DNA of 64,000 nucleotides, from contig CAJOLW010000020.1 in assembly GCA_905235525.1 (NCBI GenBank), forward strand, positions 1 to 64,000, read 5' to 3'. Positions 1-9,013 of the stretch are shown here, in pieces. The stretch's first letter is position 1; every line of letters begins with the position of its first letter. The position numbers and the translations under genes were made by a program. The notes beneath the pieces are model-generated. The model had not been told where the DNA came from. It saw only the letters and a program-made list of their open reading frames with translations, and searched no databases. Source of the DNA: an uncultured Bacteroidaceae bacterium (lineage in GTDB: Bacteria > Bacteroidota > Bacteroidia > Bacteroidales > Bacteroidaceae).

Positions 1-99
1 GTTGGTGAAGTTGTCAATACCGCCCTTGAGACACAGTCCCAACACGATTAGACCGACAGCAATGATGGCTGCGGAAATCACTTTCTGATACTTTTCCAT
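1..99 (-). CDS. SIMPL-like protein, N-terminus only (partial)
   Basis: The reverse strand opens with ATG at 99 and stays open to the window edge, giving 33 residues that begin MEKYQKVISA and hold one hydrophobic segment (about residues 8-24), a signal anchor or signal peptide. The opening resembles the N-terminus of Bacteroidales SIMPL (DUF541) proteins, envelope proteins of poorly known role. The diagnostic domain would lie outside the window, so the name is tentative. It has its own promoter and is not part of the neighbouring export operon. Confidence 0.55.
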   Translation of the reverse strand, partial: MEKYQKVISAAIIAVGLIVLGLCLKGGIDNFTN

Positions 100-140
100 T
101 GTCTTGTCCTTTCTTTAGTCGTTGTAGAAATTAGATGGTG

Positions 141-171
141 CAAAGATACCCCTCTTTTCAAAGACCACAAA
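141..171 (-). promoter_or_regulatory. Promoter of the SIMPL-like gene
   Basis: Minus strand: -33 TTTG at 168-171, a 19-bp spacer, and -7 TATCTTTG at 141-148. This matches the Bacteroidetes promoter pattern and lies about 40 bp upstream of the ATG at 99. Confidence 0.6.
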
Positions 172-234
172 ACTTCCTCATGAGTTTTTTCAGTCAATCA
201 TCCACATGACCACTTTTTCTTCGTCTTTGAACAC

Positions 235-1830
235 TCAATTGCCCATCTCTGTTCGTTTCTCAGCCCTCATCTTCTTCAGCATATCCATCGAGAGGTTGCT
301 GCGGATGGTGGTGAAGAGCGGATGGAAGAGGTTGATAGGTCGGATGGCTGGATGGAAGAGGGCTGCAAAGAGCCATGCACCGATGGCGACAAGCAGGAGT
401 ATTCCGTATATCTCCTTCATCGATTCAAGCAGGGCTTGCGCTTGAATAGCCCCTTCCCAACCTCCTTGGGAGAAGGGGGTGAGATGGTCGATGCCTGCAC
501 TCAGTTCCATGAAGTTAGTTTTCTGCACCACTTTCAGCATGCGTCCCACGATGGCAGAGCCGATGCAGCCAGCAAGAGCAGCACTGAAGAGGTTCTGCAC
601 ACACACCGCTTGGCAAAAGTAGAAGGGGAAAGGAAGGCTGGTGTTGGCTGTCAAAACGGCAGTTGCCATGATAACATAACCGACGGTGCGCACGATGATG
701 GGGAGATAGAGGGCTTCCTTCGGCAGGTTGTAGTCGATGACGAAGTAGAAGTATGCCAGATAGAAGATGTAGCACAAGAAGGCAATCATGAGCATGCGCT
801 GATAGGGCCATTTCCATCGGGCAAAGAGCACATAGACGAACTGACAGCCGAGCAGGGTGCCCAAGAATCCCACCCAGTTGAGCGAGATGACGTTGAGCGA
901 GTCGTAACCAAGAATGCCTTCCATCAAGGCATGCTCGAAAATGTGCTGTGGAGCCAACAGCGTGTCACCCAGCACGATGATGCCAATGAGCGTGAGCACC
1001 ATCGGGAAACGGCTGAAGAGGTCGTGGAAGATGTAGGAGTGGTGGATAAACGAAGCGCGCCAACGGTTCAGGATGAAGGTGATGACTCCAAGGAACGTGG
1101 CGAAGCGGATGTTGAAGGAGTCGAACCAATCGTAGTATTCACCATAGGTGCAGACAAATGCCACACACAAGCCCACCACACCCCACATGAGCATGCCGAG
1201 CCAGTCAATGCCATAGAGTGGCAGAGGTGGCATGACACGCTTGTCGTTGTAGATGACCAAGGTGGTCATCATGACTAACAAAAGTGCCAACACGACGGCA
1301 TAGTGCATGTACTCCCATGTATGCCAAAAAGCGATATAGACCGACATGATGCCAGAGAGTTGGATGGTGCTGTTGACAATGAGATAGACATAGCAGAAGA
1401 ACACGGACATGTCGCGCTTTGGGGTGATCCAGAGTTGGATGGTGCTGTTGCACTCAAAGGTGCCCCAGATGCGGAAGAAGCCTGCCACAAAACAGGTGGC
1501 GACCAACAGCGGCACGGAGGTGGTGTTGGCACAGATGATGTTTGCCAGCAGGATGACGGCACAGCAGATGAGCAATGCGGGTTTCGACTTGACAGCCATC
1601 TTGATGCGGAACATCATGCCGAAGAAGAGTGCCATGCCTATCAGCGAGGCATAACCAGCCATCTGGATGTCTTCCTGCAACAGTTGGGTGCTGCCCACCA
1701 TCTCGGCAACGGATGCCAGATAGACACCGCCTGAGAACTGGAACACCAGCACGAAGAGCACCAGAATCCAAGGACGGAGTCGCTGCGGCACGAAGTCGTG
1801 CATTTGCGGAATGGAGAAAGATGGATTCAT
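235..1830 (-). CDS. MFS multidrug exporter, DHA2/EmrB-like
   Basis: The 531-residue protein is almost entirely hydrophobic, with about 14 predicted membrane segments, as in the 14-TM DHA2 branch of the major facilitator superfamily. It is the last gene of a three-gene unit after an outer-membrane channel gene and an HlyD/EmrA-type adaptor, so the three probably form an EmrAB-TolC-like tripartite pump driven by proton flux. The substrate cannot be read from the sequence. The classic MFS loop motifs are weak, as is common in Bacteroidetes members. A 126-nt gap filled by a dispersed repeat separates it from the adaptor gene. Confidence 0.8.
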   Translation of the reverse strand: MNPSFSIPQMHDFVPQRLRPWILVLFVLVFQFSGGVYLASVAEMVGSTQLLQEDIQMAGYASLIGMALFFGMMFRIKMAVKSKPALLICCAVILLANIICANTTSVPLLVATCFVAGFFRIWGTFECNSTIQLWITPKRDMSVFFCYVYLIVNSTIQLSGIMSVYIAFWHTWEYMHYAVVLALLLVMMTTLVIYNDKRVMPPLPLYGIDWLGMLMWGVVGLCVAFVCTYGEYYDWFDSFNIRFATFLGVITFILNRWRASFIHHSYIFHDLFSRFPMVLTLIGIIVLGDTLLAPQHIFEHALMEGILGYDSLNVISLNWVGFLGTLLGCQFVYVLFARWKWPYQRMLMIAFLCYIFYLAYFYFVIDYNLPKEALYLPIIVRTVGYVIMATAVLTANTSLPFPFYFCQAVCVQNLFSAALAGCIGSAIVGRMLKVVQKTNFMELSAGIDHLTPFSQGGWEGAIQAQALLESMKEIYGILLLVAIGAWLFAALFHPAIRPINLFHPLFTTIRSNLSMDMLKKMRAEKRTEMGN

Positions 1831-1844
1831 GTTTAATTAGAAAT

Positions 1845-1949
1845 TAAGGGAGTTAGGGGAGTTACCGCTACGCTCAGGAGTTAGAGCCGAATGTCATGCT
1901 GTTGGCAAGGTATCGGCTTTAACTACTCTAACTCCTTTTACTCCTTTTC
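1845..1949. repeat. Dispersed palindromic intergenic repeat, copy 1
   Basis: About 105 bp between the adaptor and MFS genes. The outer arms are built of GGAGTTA/TAACTCC units and surround a core AGCCGAAT...GTATCGGCT. A second copy with the same arms and core lies at 51285-51398. It could fold into a hairpin in the operon mRNA. Confidence 0.75.
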
Positions 1950-1956
1950 AAAATTG

Positions 1957-2991
1957 TTAATATTTTACTGTGCATTCCACATTCATACCAGCAGACACAC
2001 GCTCCAAATCCTCAGCACGGTTCTCTTTGGAGAAGTCGATGCGGAGTGGGATGCGCTGTTCCACCTTCACAAAATTGCCACTCGAATTGTCCTGTGGCAG
2101 CAGGGAGAAGGCTGCACCTGTGGCACGGGAGATGCTGGTCACTGTACCCTTGAAAGTGACACCTGGCACAGCATCCACCTCAATCTCCACTTCCTGTCCC
2201 GGATGAATGTGGGCAGTTTGTGTCTCCTTGTAGTTCGCCACCACCCATTTGTCTTCGCTGTCCACAATATCGACAATGGTTTGTCCGGGTTGGATGAGTT
2301 GCCCCACTTGAATCTCTTTCCGACCTGTCACACCGTCGCAAGGAGCCACGATGACTGTGTAGGAAAGGTTAAGCCGTGCCAATTCCACAGCCGCCTCTGC
2401 CAATGCAATGCCAGCATCGTTCTGACCCAGCCGTGTGTGCTGCTCCTTCACAGCCAGCGTGGTCGATTGCTTGGAGCGTTGCAACATCTCATAACGTGCC
2501 TTGGCAGCCTCGTAAGCCGTCTTCATGTCGTCAAACTGCTGCCTCGTCACACTTTCCTGCTTGAGCAAGTTGGCAAAACGCTCATAGTTTTTCTGGGCAT
2601 TCTCCATCACGATGCGCGCTTCCTCTATGGAGGCTTCGTTCACGGCAATATTATTGGAAGTGGTGGAGATGACATTGTGCATGGCACTCTTGCCTGCCGT
2701 CGCATTCTGGTAGTCAGCCTCTGCCTGTGCCAGACGATAGCGGAATTCGGTATCTTCGATGATGGCGAGTGTGTCGCCTTTCTTCACGGTCTGATACTCT
2801 TCGAAACGCACCTCCTTGATAAAGCCTTGCACACGGCTGTTAGCAGGCACGATAAGTTGCTTCACCTGTGCGTTGTCGGTGAACTCCACACGACCGAAAT
2901 GAATAAACTTGCTGCACACCCATACAAGACCCACCAACAGGGCGGCAACGACAATCACGTTGTAAATCAGTTTCTTTGTTTTATGTTTCAT
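1957..2991 (-). CDS. HlyD/EmrA-type membrane fusion protein
   Basis: The 344-residue periplasmic adaptor of a drug-export system has one N-terminal membrane segment (about residues 9-27). A biotinyl-lipoyl-like half-motif follows, with TDNAQV near residue 38 (the EmrA signature region) and the stretch around residues 45-85. A long alpha-helical hairpin (about 85-200) precedes the second lipoyl half and a beta-barrel. The ATG overlaps the stop codon of the upstream channel gene by 4 nt, which indicates translational coupling. Together with the MFS pump and the channel it should form a tripartite exporter. Length and layout are normal for EmrA-type proteins. Confidence 0.88.
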   Translation of the reverse strand: MKHKTKKLIYNVIVVAALLVGLVWVCSKFIHFGRVEFTDNAQVKQLIVPANSRVQGFIKEVRFEEYQTVKKGDTLAIIEDTEFRYRLAQAEADYQNATAGKSAMHNVISTTSNNIAVNEASIEEARIVMENAQKNYERFANLLKQESVTRQQFDDMKTAYEAAKARYEMLQRSKQSTTLAVKEQHTRLGQNDAGIALAEAAVELARLNLSYTVIVAPCDGVTGRKEIQVGQLIQPGQTIVDIVDSEDKWVVANYKETQTAHIHPGQEVEIEVDAVPGVTFKGTVTSISRATGAAFSLLPQDNSSGNFVKVEQRIPLRIDFSKENRAEDLERVSAGMNVECTVKY

Positions 2992-4304
2992 AATGTTCCT
3001 ACAGTTTTCTTTAGTTGATAATAATTGAATAAGATGTTGATTTCGGCATTCACCACTTGCAGTTCGGCATTCAGTTTCTGGTTACTGGCATCGAGCATAT
3101 CAGTGATGAGTGCCAACCCGTTCAGGTAGCGGTTGTTCACCACCTGATAGTTTTGCTGTGCCAGTTCGAGGCTTTTCTTTTGCGTGTCGTAGAGCGTGAA
3201 AGACTCGTCGAAATGCATGTAGGCATCCTTCACCGCCGTACGCATGTTGTCCTGCGCCATGCGATGTTCTTCCTCTGCCAAAAGCGTGGCAGCACGCGCC
3301 TGACGCACTTTCTTGTTTCCTTTGAAAAACGACGAAAGGCTGTACTTCACGCCCACACCTGCATACCAATAGTTGAGGTTGGAATTGATGGTAGGCACCT
3401 CTGTGAGGATAGGACCATCCAACTTGTCGGCAGCAAAGGCAAAGACAGAGGGTTTGCTGTCAGCACCTGCCAGTTTTTCACCCTGCTTGCTCATGTCGAT
3501 GCCCAACAGACTCTGTTTCAGCGAAGGAGCCGACAGCAAGGCTTCGTTCTGCCACGTCAGTTCGTTAGAGGCAGTCGGGAGGTTTGCCGTCATCGTTGTG
3601 TCCACCTCAATCTGCGTGTCTTCGGGCAATCCGAGGGCTATGTTCAACCGATGATTGAGCACCTCACGGTTGTTCTGAATCTGCGTCAGCGCCAACTCAT
3701 AGCCTTTCAGTTGCAGTTCATAACGTGTCACGTCATTCTTCAGTGCCACGCCTTGTGCATGTTTGGCGTTGATTTCATCAATGAGTTTCCGTGTTTGATG
3801 GGTATTCTGCTCATACACACGCTGTTCGTTCTGCAGTTTGTAAAGTTGCAGATAACTTCCAGCCAACATCATGCGTACATTCTCGCGCATTTCTTCCTTT
3901 GAAAGCAGAACCATCTCACGCTTCATCTTCGCCAAGTCGATGCTTGCCGTGACGGCACCGCCCGAATAGATGACCTGCGAAGCCTCGAAGGCAAAGTTGT
4001 TGCCGAAATGTGACAGATGAGCCACCTGAAAATCTTTCCACTCACGCGCAAACACGTTGGCATTTCCCAGATAACTCACTGCCAAACTGGCATCCAAGTC
4101 GGGCAACTGCGAAGTCTTTGCCACTTTGATTCCCTCTTCTGCCTCACGAACAGCCATGTCCATGACAGCCAACGCACGGTTCTGCGTCTCCGCCAACTCA
4201 AACATGCGTTCAAGCGACAGAGGCAGCGGCTGCTGTGCGCAGACATTTCCTGCAAGACTGACACACAATGATGCCAGGCTTACAGCCTTACACAATTTTT
4301 TCAT
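2988..4304 (-). CDS. TolC-family outer membrane efflux protein
   Basis: The 438-residue protein has a signal peptide (MKKLCKAVSLASLCVSLAGNV, cleaved near AQQ) and two repeats of long coiled-coil helices rich in Gln, Asn and Ala, typical of the outer-membrane-factor family. It would form the trimeric exit duct of the exporter encoded downstream. It is the first gene of the operon. Its promoter (-33 TTTG 4489-4492, -7 TACCTTTG 4461-4468) lies about 155 bp upstream, leaving a leader that contains short ATTACGAAT-type repeats. Confidence 0.9.
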   Translation of the reverse strand: MKKLCKAVSLASLCVSLAGNVCAQQPLPLSLERMFELAETQNRALAVMDMAVREAEEGIKVAKTSQLPDLDASLAVSYLGNANVFAREWKDFQVAHLSHFGNNFAFEASQVIYSGGAVTASIDLAKMKREMVLLSKEEMRENVRMMLAGSYLQLYKLQNEQRVYEQNTHQTRKLIDEINAKHAQGVALKNDVTRYELQLKGYELALTQIQNNREVLNHRLNIALGLPEDTQIEVDTTMTANLPTASNELTWQNEALLSAPSLKQSLLGIDMSKQGEKLAGADSKPSVFAFAADKLDGPILTEVPTINSNLNYWYAGVGVKYSLSSFFKGNKKVRQARAATLLAEEEHRMAQDNMRTAVKDAYMHFDESFTLYDTQKKSLELAQQNYQVVNNRYLNGLALITDMLDASNQKLNAELQVVNAEINILFNYYQLKKTVGTL

Positions 4305-4460
4305 TCAGTGATAATTTAATAAGTAACACGCTCCTTCATTACGAATCCTTCAGATCTGCGTCTGGCGTTGCGAACCTACTCTTGAAAAAAGGCAACGCAC
4401 CTTAAAGCACGACGGAGTCACTTACCTATTACGAATTACGGAGTATCCTAAAACTGGGCA

Positions 4461-4492
4461 CAAAGGTACAACTTTTTTTTGACTTGGGCAAA
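4461..4492 (-). promoter_or_regulatory. Promoter of the tolC-hlyD-MFS operon
   Basis: Minus strand: -33 TTTG at 4489-4492, a 20-bp spacer, -7 TACCTTTG at 4461-4468. The -33 box lies inside the poly-T tail of the terminator of the preceding gene, so termination and initiation signals are interlocked. Confidence 0.6.
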
Positions 4493-4522
4493 AAAAAGAG
4501 AACGAATTGTCATTCGTTCTCT
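4490..4522 (-). terminator. Intrinsic terminator containing the stop codon of the LeuA-like gene
   Basis: On the minus strand an 11-bp perfect stem (AGAGAACGAAT / ATTCGTTCTCT) with a 4-nt loop is followed by a run of T. The TGA stop codon of the gene ending at 4510 lies at the tip of the hairpin, so the last codons double as the terminator. Confidence 0.85.
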
Positions 4523-6033
4523 ATGATATTTAATATCTTGATGGTTGCTTTGATGGCTGCTTCCGTCTGGTCGGCATCAAGGGCACGAGTGCGGTAGGCA
4601 CGCTCGTTGTAAGTCCACGAAATGGTGGTTTGAACAAGGGCATCTGTACGACCGCCTGGCGGGATGCTGACCTGATAATTGGTGAGGCAAGGGAAGGTGC
4701 GGTTAAGCCTGTCTTTGTAGATGTGGCGCACGGCATGAATGAAGGCATCGTACATACCGTCACCCATAGCGGACTCTTCAAATACTTCGCCATTCACTTT
4801 GAGTTTCACGGATGCCATAGGTTTCAAGCCGTATGCGGTGGAAACCATATAAGAGATAAGTTTCACCTTGTCGTCGGGCGCACTATGTTTCAGCACATCC
4901 GCCACGATGTAGGGAAGGTCTTCCTGTGTGATGAGTTGTTTCTTGTCGCCCAATTCGATGATGCGGTCAGTCACACGGCGTGTCTGCTCAGGTGTGAGTT
5001 CAAGACCCAACTCTTCAAGGTTCTTGAGAATGTTTGCCTTACCTGAATTCTTGCCTAAAGCATACTCACGCTTTCTACCAAAACGCTCAGGCAGGAGGTC
5101 ATTGCAGTAGAGGTTATTCTTATTGTCACCATCGGCATGCACACCAGCCACCTGCGTGAAGACACTCTCGCCGATGATAGGTTTGTTGGGGGGGATGGCG
5201 ATGCCTGACAGACTCTCCACCATGGTCGATACCTTGCCGAGGTTCTCTTCTTTAATATGTGTACGCACATGGGCATGGTCTTTCAGGATGGCTTGAACAG
5301 ATGAGAGCGGTGCGTTGCCTGCCCGTTCACCAAGTCCGTTCACAGCGGTATGAACTCCCCGACAGCCTGCCAGCACGGCTGCCAGCACATTACTGGTGGC
5401 GAGGTCGTAGTCGTTGTGGGCATGGAAATCAAACTGCAAATGGGGATAGCGGCTTGTCATCTGTCCCATGAAAGCAGCAGTCAACTGTGGATTGAGAATG
5501 CCCAGCGTGTCGGGCAACATGAAGCGTCTCACACCACAATCCTTCAGTGCATCGACAAAGCCAAATACATAGTCAGGACTGTCCTTCATACCATTTGACC
5601 AGTCCTCCATGTAGAGATTCACACAGATGCCCAACTCATTGGCATAGGCAATGCTCTGCTTGATGTCTGTTACGTGTTCCTCGAGTGTTTTCTTCAACTG
5701 ATATTTGCAATGCCGTTCGCTGCCCTTGCAGAGCAGATTGATGTTCTGACATCCGCAGTCGTTTATCCAGTCGAGTGAGGTTTTTCCGTCCACAAAACCC
5801 AGCACCTCCACACGGTCGAGCATGCCAGCCTGACGCGCCCAACGGCAGATACTTTTCACAGCCTCTTTTTCGCCATCGGACACGCGCGCTGAAGCCACCT
5901 CAATCCGATCCGCATTCAGATCCATCAGCAGCATACGGGCAATCATCAATTTCTCGTGTGGTACAAAACTCACGCCATTGGTCTGTTCACCATCGCGGAG
6001 CGTTGTGTCCATGATTTCTATCAACTTATCCAT
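4510..6033 (-). CDS. Second 2-isopropylmalate/citramalate synthase-like enzyme
   Basis: The 507-residue protein belongs to the LeuA family. The metal-binding start DTTLRDGEQ (residues 9-17), HAHND near residue 205 and GERAGN near residue 235 mark the TIM barrel, which condenses acetyl-CoA with a 2-oxoacid. The C-terminal part (after about residue 370) has the LeuA allosteric/dimer-domain pattern. It differs from the true LeuA at 12711-14213, so it is a paralogue. Bacteroidetes often carry such a second copy near the leu genes, and a role as citramalate synthase for isoleucine is possible, but the substrate cannot be proven here. It is transcribed alone. Confidence 0.8.
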   Translation of the reverse strand: MDKLIEIMDTTLRDGEQTNGVSFVPHEKLMIARMLLMDLNADRIEVASARVSDGEKEAVKSICRWARQAGMLDRVEVLGFVDGKTSLDWINDCGCQNINLLCKGSERHCKYQLKKTLEEHVTDIKQSIAYANELGICVNLYMEDWSNGMKDSPDYVFGFVDALKDCGVRRFMLPDTLGILNPQLTAAFMGQMTSRYPHLQFDFHAHNDYDLATSNVLAAVLAGCRGVHTAVNGLGERAGNAPLSSVQAILKDHAHVRTHIKEENLGKVSTMVESLSGIAIPPNKPIIGESVFTQVAGVHADGDNKNNLYCNDLLPERFGRKREYALGKNSGKANILKNLEELGLELTPEQTRRVTDRIIELGDKKQLITQEDLPYIVADVLKHSAPDDKVKLISYMVSTAYGLKPMASVKLKVNGEVFEESAMGDGMYDAFIHAVRHIYKDRLNRTFPCLTNYQVSIPPGGRTDALVQTTISWTYNERAYRTRALDADQTEAAIKATIKILNIIENE

Positions 6034-6054
6034 GTTTCTTTGCTATTTCGGGTG

Positions 6055-6062
6055 CAAAGTTA
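6055..6062 (-). promoter_or_regulatory. -7 box of the LeuA-like gene
   Basis: TAACTTTG on the minus strand, about 22 bp before the ATG at 6033. The -33 region falls within a tandem repeat (6070-6104). Confidence 0.5.
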
Positions 6063-6069
6063 CAAAACT

Positions 6070-6104
6070 AAAACGAAAAGTGAAACGAAAAGTGAAACGA
6101 AAAC
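6070..6104. repeat. 12-bp tandem repeat over a promoter
   Basis: Three nearly identical units of GAAACGAAAAGT (6070-6081, 6082-6093, 6094-6104, the last cut short) lie immediately upstream of the -7 box of the LeuA-like gene and cover its -33 region. Confidence 0.8.
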
Positions 6105-6195
6105 ATCAACCAAGCATGTAACCCCTGTTTTTGGAAACAAAAAATCATGATTAGACAATTAAAAACGCATCCTCTTTAACATTATTTAGGGAATG

Positions 6196-6227
6196 TTTGT
6201 AAAAGTAATATAAAATTTGTAACTTTG
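6196..6227 (+). promoter_or_regulatory. Promoter of the porin gene
   Basis: -33 TTTG at 6196-6199, a 20-bp spacer, -7 TAACTTTG at 6220-6227. It shows that the reading frame extending back to 6225 is not a real start, and it supports the ATG at 6276. Confidence 0.65.
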
Positions 6228-6275
6228 CGCCGAAGATTTGTAACAAACACCTTTTATTACTTAACAACAAACACT

Positions 6276-7351
6276 ATGCAATTCAAAGTTACATTCTTTT
6301 CGGCTCTGCTGCTGGGATGTCTCGCAGCAGGCAATCTTCGTGCCCAGGGAACACAACAAGGGACTAATCAGTTACCAGACTGGACAAAGGATCTGGCTGG
6401 ACGTATCCAACTGCACGGTTATGCGCAGGGAGGTTTTAACTACACTCACAAGGGAGGAAAGGACACTAACACTTTCGAAATCAAGCGGACCCTTTTTTGG
6501 GCCAATGCCCAAATTACCGACCGCTGGGCGTTTTGCTTCATGCACGACTTCTCCAGTGTGGTGCAGGAGTACTACACCGACTACCGACTGACGGACAACA
6601 AGGCATTGAATGTCTCCGCTTCGGACAGTTCAAAAACGGACTTTCCTATGAGAATCCCCTTTCGCCCACGTCAATGGAGGCTATTGATGTATACAGTGAA
6701 GGCGTGACTTATCTGGCTGGTTGCGGTAGTGACCCGCTCTTTGGTGTGCAATATGGCCGTGACCTCGGGCTCTCCATCTACGGTGAGACAAACGATGCCA
6801 AAGTCCGTTATGAGTTGGATGTCATGAATGGACAGGGCATCAACAAGAAGGACGGCAATGCCGAGAAGGACTTCATCGGTCGGTTGGAGTATCGCCCTGT
6901 AAAGGGTCTCAACCTGGTTGCCACAGGACAGTTGGGACGCGGACACGCCATCAATACATCGCTCTACAATCCTGCCATCGCCATCGGACAGAACTACAAA
7001 CGCAACCGATGGACAGTGGGTTTTGACTATAAGTCGAAGGCTTTCAATGCGCATGGCGAATACCTTGAAGGTAAAGACGGCGATGCAGTCAGTCGCGGTG
7101 CTTACGTGACCGGCAACGTGCCTTTGGGCAACTCACACTGCGACCTCGTCGGTTCCTATGACTTCTTCAATTTCAACACAGATCTCGGCATGGATCAGCA
7201 CAAGGCCATCTTTGGTCTGCAATACTGGTTTTACCAAAAGTGCCGCATCCAGTTGCAGTATGTCTATAAGAGTGCCTACATACAGGACGGCCAGTTCGTG
7301 CATGGAGCCAACCATGCCATCATGGGACAGATGCAGATTCGTTTTCACTAA
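6276..7351 (+). pseudogene. Phosphate-selective-porin-like outer membrane protein, frameshifted
   Basis: The gene starts at ATG 6276 with a clear signal peptide (MQFKVTFFSALLLGC...LRAQ). The first frame gives the start of an OprO/OprP-like barrel (IQLHGYAQGGFNYT, IKRTLFWANAQITDRW, DYRLTDNKALNV) and runs out of frame at about 6612-6617. The second frame then continues the same protein (RFGQFKNGLSYENPLSP...) to the stop at 7351, ending in a barrel-like strand with terminal F-H. The join corresponds to one missing base. Intact it would be about 358 residues. It is followed after 20 bp by a sodium symporter gene. It is either a real null allele or a base-call error. Confidence 0.8.
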
Positions 7352-7371
7352 TCAATTAAAAGGTTCTTCTT

Positions 7372-8928
7372 ATGATTATCAAGATTCTTCTCACCATCAT
7401 CTTCCTGATTGTGATGGTTTATGTAGGCATCTACTCACGTAAACAGGCCAAAAATGTGGATGGCTTCGTGCTGGGCGGTCGCTCTGTGGGGCCTTGGCTT
7501 TCAGCATTTGCCTTTGGCACCAGTTATTTCTCAGCCGTCGTGTTCGTCGGTTATGCAGGTCAGTTCGGTTGGAAATACGGACTTGCCAGTTCATGGATTG
7601 GTATTGGCAACGCCATCATCGGTTCGCTGTTGGCATGGCTCATTCTGGGGCGTCGCACCAAACTGATGACCCAACACATCAAATCACGCACCATGCCCGA
7701 CTTTTTCGGCACACGTTTCAGCAACCAGGGCTTGCGTATCGTGGCTTCCATCATTGCTTTCGTGTTCCTCATTCCCTACACAGCAGGTGTGTATAGCGGC
7801 ATCTCGAAACTCTTCGACATGGGCTTCGGCATTCCTTACGAGTACTGCATCATCATCATGGCACTGCTTACTGCGGTGTATGTGATATTGGGTGGTTATA
7901 AAGCCACTGCCATCAACGACTTCATCCAAGGCATCGTGATGTTGGGCGGTATTATCGCTGTCATCGCGGTGGTGCTCAACAACCAAGGTGGCTTTACGGA
8001 AGCTCTCAGCAAGTTGAAAGAGGCGGTGCCAACGGCTCACGATCTTGAGAATCCGCTCTACAAAAACTTCCAGCCAGGCGACTTCGCCTCATGGTGGGGT
8101 CCCAACCCCATGAGCCTGCTCGGCGTGGTGGTACTGACTTCGCTTGGCACATGGGGACTTCCGCAGATGGTAGGTAAGTTCTACTCCATCACCGATGAGA
8201 GTGCCATCAAGCGTGGCACCATCATCTCGACCATCTTTGCCTTTGTAGTGGCTGGTGGCTGCTACTTCCTCGGTGGTTTCGGACGTCTGTTTGGCGAACC
8301 CGTTTGGAACGAGGCACGTCATAACTATAAGTTTGACGACATCATCCCCACGATGCTTGATACAGCAGTCGATTCAGACCTGCTCATTGGTCTTGTAATG
8401 GTGTTGGTGCTCTCGGCTTCGATGTCCACATTGGCATCGTTGGTACTCACCTCTTCTTCCACCATGACACTCGACCTCATCTATCGCGACAAACGTGCTG
8501 GTGCCGACGAAGTGAAGAGTGGTGAGATTGATGCTGAAGTGGCAGAAAAGATTGAGCGTCGCAAGGTGATCATCATGCGTGTGCTCATCGTCTTCTTTAT
8601 CGTCATCTCCGTACTCATCGCCCTCAATCCACCTACGTTCATCGCCCAACTCATGGGCATCAGTTGGGGGGCATTGGCTGGTGCGTTCCTCGCTCCATTC
8701 CTTTTGGGTCTCTATTGGCGTGGCGTCACAACGGCTTCCGTTTGGGCATGCTTCATCTGGGGTGTCGGCTTTACAGTGGTCAACATGCTCATGGGCAATC
8801 CCATCAACCCGATTGACTGCGGTGCCATCGCTATGGTGGGCGGCTTCCCTGTTGTGTTGCTTGTCAGCCTTTTCACCAAGAAGTTGCCACAGGCAAAGTT
8901 GGACGGCATTTGGAAGTGCTACAAGTAA
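7372..8928 (+). CDS. Sodium:solute symporter (SSS family)
   Basis: The 518-residue inner-membrane transporter has about 13 hydrophobic segments. The N-terminal pattern GGRSVGPWLSAFAFGTSYFSA and the sequence GWKYGLASSWIGIGNAI are typical of the SSS family (PutP/PanF/SglT relatives), which couple sodium entry to uptake of sugars, amino acids, vitamins or sialic acid. A charged loop near residues 380-400 (DEVKSGEIDAEVAEKIERRK) is predicted to be cytoplasmic. The substrate is not evident. It follows the porin gene by 20 bp on the same strand, so the two are probably co-transcribed and may serve the same solute. An intrinsic terminator follows at 8971-9004. Confidence 0.88.
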   Translation: MIIKILLTIIFLIVMVYVGIYSRKQAKNVDGFVLGGRSVGPWLSAFAFGTSYFSAVVFVGYAGQFGWKYGLASSWIGIGNAIIGSLLAWLILGRRTKLMTQHIKSRTMPDFFGTRFSNQGLRIVASIIAFVFLIPYTAGVYSGISKLFDMGFGIPYEYCIIIMALLTAVYVILGGYKATAINDFIQGIVMLGGIIAVIAVVLNNQGGFTEALSKLKEAVPTAHDLENPLYKNFQPGDFASWWGPNPMSLLGVVVLTSLGTWGLPQMVGKFYSITDESAIKRGTIISTIFAFVVAGGCYFLGGFGRLFGEPVWNEARHNYKFDDIIPTMLDTAVDSDLLIGLVMVLVLSASMSTLASLVLTSSSTMTLDLIYRDKRAGADEVKSGEIDAEVAEKIERRKVIIMRVLIVFFIVISVLIALNPPTFIAQLMGISWGALAGAFLAPFLLGLYWRGVTTASVWACFIWGVGFTVVNMLMGNPINPIDCGAIAMVGGFPVVLLVSLFTKKLPQAKLDGIWKCYK

Positions 8929-8970
8929 GCAAAGCGAATTCTTGGCAAAAACATATAAATATATATATAT

Positions 8971-9004
8971 ATCGCCCCACGAATTCGTGAGGCGATATTT
9001 TTTT
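8971..9004 (+). terminator. Terminator of the porin-symporter unit
   Basis: A near-perfect hairpin (ATCGCC-C-CACGAATTCGTG-A-GGCGAT) followed by seven T. It is preceded by a short AT-alternating tract (8952-8972). The next gene starts only 10 bp after it. Confidence 0.85.
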
Positions 9005-9013
9005 GAGGACCTT

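Noticed and set aside
322..1278. Long plus-strand frame opposite the MFS gene
   Set aside because: Its composition is that of a reverse-frame shadow (rich in His, Glu, Asp), and the minus-strand frame has clear membrane helices and operon context.
1891..3018. 375-aa plus-strand frame opposite the HlyD gene
   Set aside because: No known domain, and the opposite strand encodes a clear membrane fusion protein.
6225..6275. Upstream extension of the porin frame
   Set aside because: It would start inside the -7 box, and the signal peptide begins at ATG 6276.
8952..8972. AT-alternating tract as an origin or recombination site
   Set aside because: Short, and directly before a terminator. No other sign of an origin.
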